Of a stretch of DNA of 38,015 nt, positions 15,123 to 24,075 are shown in pieces (the first letter of the stretch is position 1; every line of letters begins with the position of its first letter). The position numbers were made by a program, and so were the translations under genes. Origin of the DNA: an uncultured Succinivibrionaceae bacterium (GTDB lineage Bacteria > Pseudomonadota > Gammaproteobacteria > Enterobacterales > Succinivibrionaceae); the NCBI GenBank assembly GCA_944389835.1, contig CALXNU010000015.1, forward strand, positions 1 to 38,015, in the 5' to 3' direction. The notes under the pieces are model-generated. The model searched no databases. It was given only the letters and a program-made list of their open reading frames with translations, and had not been told where the DNA came from.

Positions 15123-17327
15123 ATGGCCATTCATCAACTATCAAAGGAATTAGCAAGTCAAATTGCCGCAGGTGAGGTAGTAGAAAGACCAGCCTCGGTA
15201 GTTAAAGAATTACTTGAAAATGCAGTTGACTCAAAGGCTAGTAAAATTATTCTTGAGATTTTGCAAGCTGGCAAAACTTTAATTAAAGTTCGGGATAATG
15301 GTGAGGGAATTGTCAAAGAGGATTTACCTTTAGCACTAGCCCCACATGCCACCTCTAAGATTTCCTGCCTTGATGATTTAGAGGCAATTTCAACTTTAGG
15401 CTTTAGAGGTGAGGCTTTAGCTTCTATTGCCTCAGTGTCTCATTTAACTTTAATTTCACGAGCTAAAGATGCGCTGGGGGCTTATCAGGTTCGAGTTGAG
15501 GGAGCACAGTTAAATCCTATTGTCGATCCTGCAGCTCACCCCCAAGGAACTACGGTTGAGGTTAAAGAGCTCTTTTTTAATACTCCAGGTAGAAGAAGGT
15601 TTTTAAAATCAGATAGAACAGAGCTTTCACATATTCGACACACTTTTATCGCAGAAGCTCTCTCCCACCCTGAAATTGCTTTTGAGTTCTTAGTTGAGGG
15701 TAAAAAAGAGTTAGTTTTACCAAAAGCGTTAGATGAAGAGGGCAAACTTAAAAGGATCGCCAAGCTTTTAGGTTCTGAATATCAAAGTGAGGCTATAAAA
15801 CTTAATCTTGAAAAGGAAGATTTAAAGGTTTCAGGTTTTCTTTTAGCCCCGCCTCCTCTTGAGTCAAGTGCTATTGATGATATAAGACTTATTTTAAATG
15901 GGCGTGCAGTTGAAGATAAGCTTTTAACCCATGCCGTGCGCAGTGCCTTTCGTGAATGTAATGGGGTGAAATGCTCCACCCGCGCAGTCTTATTTATAAA
16001 TTGTCCTTTTTCTAAGGTTGATGTTAATGTGCACCCAAGAAAGCTTGAGGTGCGCTTTCATGAAGGCCGAGTTATTCATGATTTATTAGAAGAGGCAATT
16101 GTTGGAGCTTTAAAAGATGCGGGGGTGAGTGCTAAATATCATCAAGAAGCTCCGGCTTTAATTGCGCAAGAGAAAGTTAAAAAGAGTGAAGAGTCTTTAA
16201 ATTTAGGCAAAAAGGTAGCAGAGGAAGAGCCTTTTAAAGCAGTTGAAAAAGCACCTTTTAGTCAGCAGGACATAGATTTTTTCAATCAAGGATCTAAGGT
16301 TGCATTAGAAGGTAGCTTACAACAAGAAGATTTATCTGAAAAAGCATCAAATAAAGCGAATTTAAATAAAACTTATAAGGCTCAAGTAAGTTTAGATGAG
16401 GATATTAGTGTAAAAAAGACGCGGGTTGAACCTATATTTGAAGAAAGTGAAGATCTTGATGAGAATTCTAATTTTTCAATAAAGCCTCATGAGAGCAAAA
16501 AAGATTACAAGGCAGAGGAAAAAGCACTTAGCCATGATCCAAAGGATGTTTCAAGTTTTGAAGATGAGATCCGTTTAAGATCAGAAAATTTAATTAAAAC
16601 AAGTGTCAATCCAAAGCCTCATTTAAATAAGCTTGCAAGCTCTGAACTTTCAAAAGCTGCAACTTACTATGACAGAGAAATTGAAAAGAAAGTACAGATA
16701 GACTTACAGCGTGAGCAATTTAAAGAGACTACTCCTGCGGTTTTAGCTTCTGAAAATTTAGATGATGAAGCTTTGCAAATTTTATCGATGCTTGAGGGAA
16801 AAATTGCGTTTATCTTTTTTAAAGACCGTTATTATCTGTTGCGTCTAGATAGGCTTCAAGAGCAAATATTAGCTAATGAGTATGAGGCTTTTTTACAAGA
16901 GGAAAAAGTACCGTCTTTTTCTTTAAGTATGCCTTTTGCAGTTAAAGCTACCAAAGAGTTAATAAGAGCGCTTAAGCAAAATCAAGAGGCGGTATTGCGC
17001 TGTGGTTTTAAGATTGCCTTTAAAAAGGATACAATTGTTCTTGAAAAAATTCCTTGTTTATTAAAAGGATCTGATATTGCAAGTTTTGCTCTAAGAGCTT
17101 TACATTTCATTTCATCAGCAGCGCCTTCTTTAGTCAAAGGTCAATGTCCAAAGCAATTATCAAGGCTTTTAGCTCAAGCGCAGCTTAAGACTTTTTATGC
17201 TAAAGATTTTGCTTTGCAACTTTGTAAGAATTTAAGTGATGATTTAATTAAAACTTTAGGTGAGGCTTGTCTTGAGATTGAGGTAGGCGCTCTAGCCCGT
17301 GATCTTTCTTTAAAAATTTTTAGGTAG
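15123..17327 (+). CDS. mutL: DNA mismatch repair protein MutL
   Basis: MutL links MutS mismatch recognition to downstream excision. The N-terminal GHKL ATPase has VVKELLENAVDSKA (26-39, with Glu29 and Asn33), DNGEGI (58-63) and LGFRGEALASIASVS. Residues about 335-545 form a long, charged, Lys/Glu-rich linker. The C-terminal dimerisation domain (about 550-734) lacks the DQHAxxERIxYE endonuclease motif, as expected in gammaproteobacteria that use MutH-type nicking. At 734 residues it is longer than E. coli MutL (615), mostly because of the linker. The ATG is five bases after the amidase stop, with no clear Shine-Dalgarno, so translational coupling is likely. Confidence 0.96.
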   Translation: MAIHQLSKELASQIAAGEVVERPASVVKELLENAVDSKASKIILEILQAGKTLIKVRDNGEGIVKEDLPLALAPHATSKISCLDDLEAISTLGFRGEALASIASVSHLTLISRAKDALGAYQVRVEGAQLNPIVDPAAHPQGTTVEVKELFFNTPGRRRFLKSDRTELSHIRHTFIAEALSHPEIAFEFLVEGKKELVLPKALDEEGKLKRIAKLLGSEYQSEAIKLNLEKEDLKVSGFLLAPPPLESSAIDDIRLILNGRAVEDKLLTHAVRSAFRECNGVKCSTRAVLFINCPFSKVDVNVHPRKLEVRFHEGRVIHDLLEEAIVGALKDAGVSAKYHQEAPALIAQEKVKKSEESLNLGKKVAEEEPFKAVEKAPFSQQDIDFFNQGSKVALEGSLQQEDLSEKASNKANLNKTYKAQVSLDEDISVKKTRVEPIFEESEDLDENSNFSIKPHESKKDYKAEEKALSHDPKDVSSFEDEIRLRSENLIKTSVNPKPHLNKLASSELSKAATYYDREIEKKVQIDLQREQFKETTPAVLASENLDDEALQILSMLEGKIAFIFFKDRYYLLRLDRLQEQILANEYEAFLQEEKVPSFSLSMPFAVKATKELIRALKQNQEAVLRCGFKIAFKKDTIVLEKIPCLLKGSDIASFALRALHFISSAAPSLVKGQCPKQLSRLLAQAQLKTFYAKDFALQLCKNLSDDLIKTLGEACLEIEVGALARDLSLKIFR

Positions 17328-17333
17328 TTTTTT

Positions 17334-18284
17334 ATGCACAAATTTACGCCAAGAGCTTTAGTCTTATTAGGACCTACAGCCTCTGGTAAAACAGCTTTAG
17401 CTTTAGAGCTTGCAAAGTTAATTTCAATTGAGATTATAAGTTTAGATTCTGCTTTAGTTTATAAGGGCATGGATATAGGTACGGCAAAACCTTCAAAAGA
17501 GGAATTAGCAAAAGTCCCGCATCACTTAATTGATATTTGTGAGCCAAATGAGAGCTATAGTGCAGCCTCCTTTCGGGAAGATACCATTCGTTTGGTAAAT
17601 GAGATCTGTCAAAGAGGGAATTTACCTTTAATTTGTGGTGGCACGATGATGTACTATAAAGCCTTAGTAGATGGACTATCGCCTCTTCCTGCTACAGATG
17701 AAAAAGTTCGCGAGAAGATTAGACTTGAAGGTGAAACTTTAGGTTGGCCGGTGTTACATGAAAGGCTTAAGACTATAGATCCTGCACTTTATAAAAAATT
17801 AGCTCCTATGGATAAGCAAAGAATTTCGCGGGCGCTTGAAGTTTATGAAATGACCGGACGTTCAGTGAGTTCCTTTATTGAAGAACATCAAGGTGATAAA
17901 TGTCCTTTTCCGATAAAAGAAGCAGTAATTTTACCTGATGCTGATAGGTTAGAACTTCGCAAGTTAATTTATGAGCGCTTTCTTAAAATGTTAGAAAATG
18001 GTCTCATAGCTGAGGTTGAAAAATTAAGAGCAAGAGGTGATTTAAATCTTAATTTGCCATCTATGCGCTCTGTAGGTTATAGACAGGTCTGGGAATATTT
18101 AGATGGTCTTTACTCTTATGAGGAGATGATTGATAAAGCAGTGATTGCCACCGCAAGACTTGCCAAACATCAGATGACGTGGCTTAGGGGGGGACTTAAA
18201 GCTGATAGATTGGTATTAAGTCTTAGGCAAAAAGATGCAAAGGTTAAGCTTTTAGAACTTGCGCAAAGTGTGCTTAATTTATAA
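17334..18284 (+). CDS. miaA: tRNA dimethylallyltransferase MiaA
   Basis: MiaA transfers the dimethylallyl group to A37 of tRNAs that read codons beginning with U. The P-loop GPTASGKT (13-20), SLDSALVYKGMDIGTAKP, PHHLIDI, CGGTMMYYKAL and the C-terminal SVGYRQVWEYLDG are all family blocks. Its length of 316 residues equals E. coli MiaA. It starts six bases after mutL. After it comes a 359-base gap before hfq, longer than in E. coli, where hfq follows closely. Confidence 0.97.
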   Translation: MHKFTPRALVLLGPTASGKTALALELAKLISIEIISLDSALVYKGMDIGTAKPSKEELAKVPHHLIDICEPNESYSAASFREDTIRLVNEICQRGNLPLICGGTMMYYKALVDGLSPLPATDEKVREKIRLEGETLGWPVLHERLKTIDPALYKKLAPMDKQRISRALEVYEMTGRSVSSFIEEHQGDKCPFPIKEAVILPDADRLELRKLIYERFLKMLENGLIAEVEKLRARGDLNLNLPSMRSVGYRQVWEYLDGLYSYEEMIDKAVIATARLAKHQMTWLRGGLKADRLVLSLRQKDAKVKLLELAQSVLNL

Positions 18285-18423
18285 TTTTAGATAAAAAGTG
18301 TAAGTCTTTTTTAAGTAAAACTCTTGATATGGTGTTGAAAGTTAAGGGCTCGCTTGCAAAAAAAAATCAAAGCAAGGTAAAAACACTTGAAATCATGGTA
18401 AAGTAAGGGACATTATTTAATTC
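18285..18423. other. AT-rich intergenic stretch after miaA
   Basis: This is the first part of the miaA-hfq gap. I see no open reading frame of note. A small inverted repeat (CTTGC ... GCAAG) brackets an A-rich run near 18354-18376. No clear terminator for miaA is visible. Confidence 0.5.
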
Positions 18424-18453
18424 TTGTTAAAATTAAAGAGAATTAGGTATAAA
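18424..18453 (+). promoter_or_regulatory. Putative promoter of the hfq leader or small RNA
   Basis: TTGTTA (18424-18429) and TATAAA (18448-18453) are spaced by 18 bases, giving a plausible sigma-70 promoter. Transcription would begin near 18460, about 130 bases before a strong terminator. Confidence 0.55.
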
Positions 18454-18459
18454 TTAAGC

Positions 18460-18590
18460 CCTAAAGCGTGAGATCTAGTTTAAATGAAATAAGCTTAGAT
18501 CGAGCAGAAAGGCAGGCGGCTTGCTCTTTTGAGCAAAGAACAAACAGGCTTTGGTTGCCGCATTTTATGCTATATAAAATACGGTTTTTT
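18460..18590 (+). ncRNA. Candidate structured RNA (small RNA or hfq attenuator)
   Basis: Between a promoter-like element and a T-run lie three hairpins. The first (18472-18501) pairs GATCTA-GTTTA with TAAGC-T-TAGATC around loop AATGAAA. The second (18521-18536) is TTGCTC-TTTT-GAGCAA. The third is the terminator at 18558-18590. In addition GCGGC (18516-18520) can pair with GCCGC (18557-18561), which would take away the 5' arm of the terminator and form an antiterminator. That layout suits an attenuator for hfq. Equally, a discrete RNA of about 130 nt ending in a U-run is what an Hfq-dependent small RNA looks like. I see no match to a named RNA family from memory. The 5' end is estimated. Confidence 0.5.
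18558..18590 (+). terminator. Intrinsic terminator upstream of hfq
   Basis: CCGCATTTTAT (18558-18568) and ATAAAATACGG (18574-18584) form an 11-base stem with one C-A mismatch and a five-base loop, followed by six T. It lies 53 bases before the hfq start codon and so would block read-through from miaA unless an antiterminator forms. The TATAAA inside the stem might also act as a -10 for hfq itself. Confidence 0.8.
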
Positions 18591-18643
18591 ATGTAAACTA
18601 AAGCTGTTTCCCATTAAAATTAGAACAACTTACGGGATTAATT

Positions 18644-18889
18644 ATGGCAAAAGTGCAATCGTTACAGGATCCTTTTTTAAATGCTCTGCGCAAAGAACGG
18701 GTGCTGGTTTCTATTTATCTTGTCAATGGGATCAAATTGCAAGGACAAATCGAGTCTTTTGATCAATTTGTCGTCTTACTTAAAAATCAGGTAAGCCAAA
18801 TGGTGTATAAGCACGCAATTTCTACAATTGTGCCATCACGCTCCATCTCAATTCCTCAAGTTCTAGAAAATGAGAATGGGGGAGAGTAG
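18644..18889 (+). CDS. hfq: RNA chaperone Hfq
   Basis: Hfq is a hexameric Sm-like protein that anneals small RNAs with mRNAs. Sm1 (about residues 6-40, [22 protein letters not shown] begins it) and Sm2 with the diagnostic YKHAIST (55-61) are nearly identical to E. coli. Length is 81 residues, so the disordered C-terminal tail is very short (ending VLENENGGE) compared with 102 in E. coli. A GGGA lies upstream of the ATG at 18644. The upstream gap carries a terminator and possible antiterminator. hflX follows 28 bases later. Confidence 0.98.
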   Translation: MAKVQSLQDPFLNALRKERVLVSIYLVNGIKLQGQIESFDQFVVLLKNQVSQMVYKHAISTIVPSRSISIPQVLENENGGE

Positions 18890-18917
18890 CTTTGCCTGAA
18901 ATCAGGTTTTATTAAAT

Positions 18918-20315
18918 ATGTCTGAACAGGAATTTGAGCCTTTAGGTACCACGCTTTTAGTTCATGTTCAGTTGCCGCAGGCGGAATCACAAGAAGATCT
19001 TGAAGAACTTTATCGCTTAGCAGAATCGGCAGGCGGTGAAGTGGGTGAGGCTTTTGTCTGTAAACGCCAAGCTCCAGATCCAAGAACTTTTATCGGCAAG
19101 GGTAAGGTTTTAGAGATCGCCGATGCGGTGCGTGCTTATGATGCTAAAGTCGTAATTTTTAATTCCTCATTAACTCCAGCTCAAGAGCGTAATTTAGAAA
19201 AAGATCTAGACACCCGGGTGATGGATCGGGTGGCTTTGATTTTAGACATCTTTGCAAGAAGAGCTCGAACCTATGAGGGTAAATTGCAAGTTGAGCTTGC
19301 AAGACTTAAATATGCTCAAGCACGTTTAGTTAGAGGCTGGACTCACTTAGAGCGACAAAAAGGTGGTTTTGGTTTAAGAGGTGGCCCTGGTGAAACTCAA
19401 ATTGAGCTTGACCGTCGTGCCATTCGCGAGCGTATTGCGGCAGTTTTAAAAGATCTTGAGGTAGTAGGCAAAAGACGTGAACAAAATCGTCAGGCAAGAA
19501 AGAAAAACGCTATCCCAGTAGTTTCTTTTGTAGGTTACACTAATGCTGGAAAATCTACCTTATTTAATAAGTTAACTAATGCAGGCGTTTTTGCTGAGGA
19601 TTTACTTTTTGCAACCTTAGATCCAACCTTACGAACCCTTGAATTGCCAGTGGTAGGAAAGGTGGTTTTTGCAGATACAGTAGGTTTTATTCGGCATTTA
19701 CCGCATGATTTAGTGGCAGCTTTTAGTGCAACTTTAGAGGAAAGTTGCCAAGCAGATCTTTTAGTGCACATAATTGATGCAGCCGATCCTCGAGTAGAGG
19801 ATAATATCAAGGCTGTAGATGCGGTTTTAAAGCAAATTGGCGCTGTAACTCAACCTAGACTTTTGGTATTTAATAAAAGTGATCTTTTAGAAAATCCAAG
19901 CCAAAGTCCGGTTTTAGGAGATGATGGCCTTCCCGTTAGAGTAAATGTAAGTGCCAAAACAGGTTTTGGAATTGAAACTTTAATGAATTGCATAAAAGAG
20001 CTTCTTTTAAAAGAGGCCTTTGAATGTGAAGTTAAGGTTTCTTATGAACAAGGTAAATTACGTTCTTTGTTATATGCGCAAAATGCAGTACTTGCAGAGC
20101 GTTATGATGAGGAAGATGGTTTGCCGGTGTTAAAAATTTGTTTATCTTACGAAGATGGACAGAGAATTAATAAAATTACTGAGGGAGCTCTTTTTGCAGC
20201 AATTCAAGGGCAAAATCCGTTCTTGACAAAAACTGTAGCTCAAAAGTCTTCAGAATTTAACGATAACGAATTTAATTTTAATTTTGGTGAGCTTAAGCTT
20301 CATGAGTATCAATAA
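18918..20315 (+). CDS. hflX: GTPase HflX
   Basis: HflX is a ribosome-splitting GTPase that acts under heat and stalling stress. The N-terminal HflX domain has IGKGKVLEIADA and the Gly-rich GGFGLRGGPGETQIELD segment. The G domain follows with GYTNAGKST (G1, about 204-212), DTVGFIRHLP (G3) and NKSD (G4). Length 465 residues is slightly above E. coli (426). A weak four-base-pair hairpin with a short T-run lies just upstream (18895-18910), so some hfq transcripts may end there. Its 3' end overlaps the start of hflK. Confidence 0.96.
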   Translation: MSEQEFEPLGTTLLVHVQLPQAESQEDLEELYRLAESAGGEVGEAFVCKRQAPDPRTFIGKGKVLEIADAVRAYDAKVVIFNSSLTPAQERNLEKDLDTRVMDRVALILDIFARRARTYEGKLQVELARLKYAQARLVRGWTHLERQKGGFGLRGGPGETQIELDRRAIRERIAAVLKDLEVVGKRREQNRQARKKNAIPVVSFVGYTNAGKSTLFNKLTNAGVFAEDLLFATLDPTLRTLELPVVGKVVFADTVGFIRHLPHDLVAAFSATLEESCQADLLVHIIDAADPRVEDNIKAVDAVLKQIGAVTQPRLLVFNKSDLLENPSQSPVLGDDGLPVRVNVSAKTGFGIETLMNCIKELLLKEAFECEVKVSYEQGKLRSLLYAQNAVLAERYDEEDGLPVLKICLSYEDGQRINKITEGALFAAIQGQNPFLTKTVAQKSSEFNDNEFNFNFGELKLHEYQ

Positions 20316-21621
20316 TAACAATAATACTGACTTTATGGCCTGGAATAGTCCTGGCAGTGGTGGTCAAAATAATGATCCTAATCAAGGGTCACAAGAGGGC
20401 CGTTCTCAAGAGCCTAAAAATCAAAATGGAGGTTTTGGCTATCGTCCTGAGGATAATCAACAAGATCCTTGGGGGAGAACTAATCGCAATACTACAAGTG
20501 GTGGTTTTGATGATTTGCTTAAAACCTTAAAGAAATTTATGAATAAAGGCAATAAAGGCGGATTTGGATCAGGCGGAGGTAAAGCTAAAAGTTTTGGCTC
20601 TTTTGGCCTGGGCCTTATTGTAGTAGTGCTTTTGGGCTTTTATATTTTCTCAGGCTTTTATACGGTACGTGAAGCTGAAAGAGGCGTTGTCTTGCGCTTT
20701 GGTAAGGTTTACGATGTGGTAGAGCCAGGTTTGGCCTGGAAATTTAGCGGTATTGATGAAGTTCATATTGTTGATATTGAACAAGTTAGAGCCATTCAAT
20801 CATCAGGTTCTATGTTAACTGAGGATGAAAACTTAGTTAATGTTGAGATGGATGTGCAATATCGTATCTCAGATCCAGTGCGTTATCTTTTCTCTGTAAC
20901 TGACCCTGATAATTCCTTAACAGAGGCTACGGATAGTGCTTTGCGCTATGTGGTAGGTCATACTCTCATGGATGATATCTTAACTTCAGGCCGTGAGATG
21001 GTAAGACAAAATACTCGTGATTTATTAGTCTCCATTATTGAGCCTTATAACATGGGTTTGACGGTTGTTGATGTAAACTTCCTCCCAGCTCGTGCCCCTG
21101 AGCAAGTAAAGGCTGCTTTTGATGATGCAATTGCCGCACAAGAAGATGAGCAACGCTTTGTAAGAGAAGCTGAGGCTTATGCTAATGAGGTTTTACCTCG
21201 TGCTGACGGTCAAGTGCAACGTATTCGCCAAGAAGCTGAAGCTTATCGCTCTCAGGTTGTCTTAGATGCTCAAGGTGAGGTGGCTCGTTTTGAGCAAATT
21301 TTACCTGAGTACCTTAAAGCTCCTGAAATTACGCGCACCCGTATTTATTTAGAAACCATGCAAGAAGTCTTATCTAAATCATCTAAGGTTATTGTTGACT
21401 CTGATAATGCTTCAAATCCTTTGATGTATTTGCCGCTACCTCAAATGCAAAATAGTGTAGGTCAGAAAAAAAATACTGCAGAGCCAAGTGTAAATTCAAC
21501 AACAAACACTAAAAGTGAGCCTTTAAATCAAACGGTTGAGGTTCCATCTTCAAATAGCAGTAACCAAAACTCCATACCTTTGTTACCTAATGCCAATTAT
21601 CAAAGACAAGGAGTCAGATAA
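20302..21621 (+). CDS. hflK: FtsH protease modulator HflK
   Basis: HflK, with HflC, forms the large membrane cage around the FtsH protease. The sequence has a Gly/Asn/Gln-rich cytoplasmic N-terminus with the conserved MAWNSPGSGG, a single membrane helix (about residues 97-117), and the SPFH/Band 7 domain starting TVREAERGVVLRFGKV. A Ser/Asn-rich tail of about 70 residues ends it. Two starts are possible: ATG 20302, with GGTGAG ten bases upstream and a 14-base overlap with hflX, and ATG 20335, which gives the conserved MAWN beginning but has no ribosome site. I list the first. The stop overlaps the hflC start (TAATG). Confidence 0.94.
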   Translation: MSINNNNNTDFMAWNSPGSGGQNNDPNQGSQEGRSQEPKNQNGGFGYRPEDNQQDPWGRTNRNTTSGGFDDLLKTLKKFMNKGNKGGFGSGGGKAKSFGSFGLGLIVVVLLGFYIFSGFYTVREAERGVVLRFGKVYDVVEPGLAWKFSGIDEVHIVDIEQVRAIQSSGSMLTEDENLVNVEMDVQYRISDPVRYLFSVTDPDNSLTEATDSALRYVVGHTLMDDILTSGREMVRQNTRDLLVSIIEPYNMGLTVVDVNFLPARAPEQVKAAFDDAIAAQEDEQRFVREAEAYANEVLPRADGQVQRIRQEAEAYRSQVVLDAQGEVARFEQILPEYLKAPEITRTRIYLETMQEVLSKSSKVIVDSDNASNPLMYLPLPQMQNSVGQKKNTAEPSVNSTTNTKSEPLNQTVEVPSSNSSNQNSIPLLPNANYQRQGVR

Positions 21622-22598
21622 TGAGAGGCTTTACTTTAAATTTAGCGCTAGTTTTATTGTTGCTTGTAGGCTTTGTAGGCTATAACTCTTTATTTGTTAT
21701 CAAAGAAGGCAACGTAGGTATTGTTACCCGTTTTGGTAAGGTAATTAGAACCTCTGACTCTGAGCTTTCAGTGTCAAACCCAGGCTTACACTTTAAGATC
21801 CCGATGATTGATAAAGTTCGTGTCTTAGATGCTAGAATTCAAACTCTATCTTCATCAGCTGATAGATTTGTAACTGCCGAAAAGAAGGATCTTATCATTG
21901 ATTCTTATGTAAAATGGCGCATTATCGATCCTGCAACTTATTATTTAACCACGGCAGGTGGTAATAAGATGCAAGCTGAGGAGTTGTTAAGAAGACGTAT
22001 TACCAACTCTTTAAGAAGCCAAATTGGTCGTTTAACCATTCATGAGATTGTCTCAGGAAAAGGGGACAGTGATTTTGAAGAGCCAAGTTTTGATTCATCT
22101 GTGGATGCTAATGTTATAAGCTCAGAATCAATTATTGGTGCTTCAAAGCGTGATGAGGTTATGCAAAATGCCCTAAAAGACATTGGCTCATCAGCTGTTG
22201 AACTTGGTATTGAAATAGTAGATGTGAGAATTAAGCAGATTAATTTGCCACCTGAGGTTTCAACTTCCATTTTCCAAAGAATGAGAGCTGAAAGAGATGC
22301 AGTTGCTAAATTGCATCGCTCTCAAGGCAGACGTGAGGCTGAGACTATTAAAGCACAAGCCGATCGTGAAGTAGTGGTTAAGATTGCAGAGGCTGAAAGA
22401 GAGGCAAGAAAACTTAAAGGTGAGGGAGATGCAGAAGCTACCTCTATTTATGCTAATGCCTATTCTCAAAATCCAGAGCTCTTTGATTTCTTGCGTTCCA
22501 TGGATGCTTATCGTCGTTCCATGAATTCAGGAAAGGATGTTTTAATTTTAGAACCAGATAACGAGTTCTTCCGCTATTTTAATGATCCACGAGGGTAA
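21621..22598 (+). CDS. hflC: FtsH protease modulator HflC
   Basis: This is the partner of HflK: an N-terminal membrane anchor (residues 5-24) followed by an SPFH/Band 7 domain (FVIKEGNVGIVTRFGKV) and the family blocks DLIIDSYVKWRI, RRRITNSLRSQIG and QRMRAERDAVAKLHRSQGRR. A coiled-coil rich in EAE and REA repeats and the C-terminal YRRSM...NEFFRYF complete the 325 residues. AGGAG lies seven bases before the ATG, and the start overlaps the hflK stop by one base. A hairpin with a short T-run follows. Confidence 0.96.
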   Translation: MRGFTLNLALVLLLLVGFVGYNSLFVIKEGNVGIVTRFGKVIRTSDSELSVSNPGLHFKIPMIDKVRVLDARIQTLSSSADRFVTAEKKDLIIDSYVKWRIIDPATYYLTTAGGNKMQAEELLRRRITNSLRSQIGRLTIHEIVSGKGDSDFEEPSFDSSVDANVISSESIIGASKRDEVMQNALKDIGSSAVELGIEIVDVRIKQINLPPEVSTSIFQRMRAERDAVAKLHRSQGRREAETIKAQADREVVVKIAEAEREARKLKGEGDAEATSIYANAYSQNPELFDFLRSMDAYRRSMNSGKDVLILEPDNEFFRYFNDPRG

Positions 22599-22632
22599 TT
22601 AATTCATCCTAAAGTAGATCAAAATTTGATAC

Positions 22633-22658
22633 AATTCCCCTTTTGGACGGGGAATTTT
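22633..22658 (+). terminator. Probable terminator after hflC
   Basis: AATTCCCC (22633-22640) and GGGGAATT (22649-22656) form an 8-base-pair stem with an 8-base loop, with a short T4 overlapping its end. It separates the hfq-hflC genes from purA; termination may be partial. Confidence 0.6.
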
Positions 22659-22717
22659 CCTCAAAATAGTTGTAGTTTCCAGAAATCCTCTAAGGCTTAA
22701 TCTAGGAGAGTTTGATT

Positions 22718-24013
22718 ATGCCAAATAATGTTGTTGTGCTCGGTACTCAATGGGGAGACGAGGGCAAGGGCAAGATTGCCGATCTTTTAACATCTAAAGC
22801 TGGGATCGTTGTTAGAAGCCAAGGTGGTAATAATGCAGGTCATACCTTGGTAGTAGGCGATCGTAAAGTGGTTGTAAGATTAGTACCATCAGGGATCCTT
22901 CATCCAAATTGTTTATGCTTGATAGGATCTGGGGTTGTGGTTTCTCCTGAGGCCTTATTTGGAGAGATTGAAGAGCTTCGTGCTGCAGGTTTTAGTGATG
23001 TTGAAAACAGAATCAAGTTATCTGCAGCTTGCGCTTTATTATTACCAATTCATCCTGCAATAGATCGTGGTGCAGAGAAGTTACGCGGTAATAATGCCAT
23101 CGGAACTACAGGTCGTGGTATTGGTCCTTGCTATGAGGATAAAGTAGCACGTCGTGGCCTGAGAGTAGGTGATCTTAGAGATTTATCAATTTTTGAGGAT
23201 AAGCTTAAGGCCCTTTTAGATTATCGTAATTTCCTCTTAAAGAACTATTACCACGAAAAAGAGGTGACCTTTGAGGAGGTTATGAACTCAGTTATGACAG
23301 TTAGAGAGCGAATGCTTAACATGGTAACTGATGTTTCAGCTCAAATTGCCAATGCTCATAAAGAAGGCGTCAAAGTTCTTTTTGAGGGTGCCCAAGGTAC
23401 TTTCTTGGACATCGATTATGGCACATATCCTTATGTGACCTCTTCAAATACTGTGGCAGGTGGTTGCTGCACTGGATCTGGTGCTGGACCTTTGGCTATT
23501 GATTATGTCTTAGGTATTGCCAAGGTTTATACCACTCGTGTAGGCGGTGGCCCATTCCCAACTGAGCTTACCGATGAAATAGGTAAAGGTATTTGCACTA
23601 GAGGTAAAGAGTTTGGTGCAGTAACTGGCCGTCCTCGTCGTGCAGGTTGGTATGATGCTGTGGCAATGCGTCGTGCTGTAACTATTAATAGCTTATCTGC
23701 CTTAGCTTTAATGAAGCTTGATGTTTTAGATGGTATGGATGAGGTTAAGATTTGTACTGCCTATAAGATGAAGGATGGTACTATCTCTCAATTACCACCA
23801 CTTGCAGCCTACGAATATGATGTAGAGCCTATTTATGAAACCATGCCAGGTTGGAGCGAGTCCACTTTTGGTGTAACTTCTTTTGATAAATTACCTGTAA
23901 ATGCACAAAATTATTTAAAGCGTTTAGAGGAATTATCAGGTGTTAAGGTGGCTTTAATTTCAACTGGCCCTGAAAGAGAGCAGACTATTTTCTTAGAAGA
24001 TCCTTTTGCTTAA
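22718..24013 (+). CDS. purA: Adenylosuccinate synthetase PurA
   Basis: PurA makes adenylosuccinate from IMP, aspartate and GTP, the first committed step to AMP. The N-terminal [20 protein letters not shown] (P-loop-like, catalytic Asp), GGNNAGHT (catalytic His), [29 protein letters not shown] and GGGPFPTEL are signature blocks. At 431 residues it matches E. coli (432). The ATG at 22718 is used rather than a TTG six bases upstream, because AGGAG (22703-22707) is better placed for it. In E. coli purA also follows hflC (with yjeT between). No clear PurR box was seen upstream. Confidence 0.97.
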   Translation: MPNNVVVLGTQWGDEGKGKIADLLTSKAGIVVRSQGGNNAGHTLVVGDRKVVVRLVPSGILHPNCLCLIGSGVVVSPEALFGEIEELRAAGFSDVENRIKLSAACALLLPIHPAIDRGAEKLRGNNAIGTTGRGIGPCYEDKVARRGLRVGDLRDLSIFEDKLKALLDYRNFLLKNYYHEKEVTFEEVMNSVMTVRERMLNMVTDVSAQIANAHKEGVKVLFEGAQGTFLDIDYGTYPYVTSSNTVAGGCCTGSGAGPLAIDYVLGIAKVYTTRVGGGPFPTELTDEIGKGICTRGKEFGAVTGRPRRAGWYDAVAMRRAVTINSLSALALMKLDVLDGMDEVKICTAYKMKDGTISQLPPLAAYEYDVEPIYETMPGWSESTFGVTSFDKLPVNAQNYLKRLEELSGVKVALISTGPEREQTIFLEDPFA

Positions 24014-24035
24014 AGCTTAAGCAAAATTAAAAAAA

Positions 24036-24061
24036 GAGCCTCATTTTGTGAGGCTTTTTTG
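24036..24061. terminator. Bidirectional terminator between purA and ispB
   Basis: AGCCTCA (24037-24043) and TGAGGCT (24049-24055) form a perfect 7-base-pair stem, with A5 before and T7 after, so it is a good intrinsic terminator for both convergent genes. Confidence 0.92.
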
Positions 24062-24075
24062 TTGGATTTTAAGGA

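Noticed and set aside
18529..18762. A 77-codon plus-strand frame overlapping the hfq leader and start
   Set aside because: It runs through the terminator and into hfq in another frame, with no family similarity.
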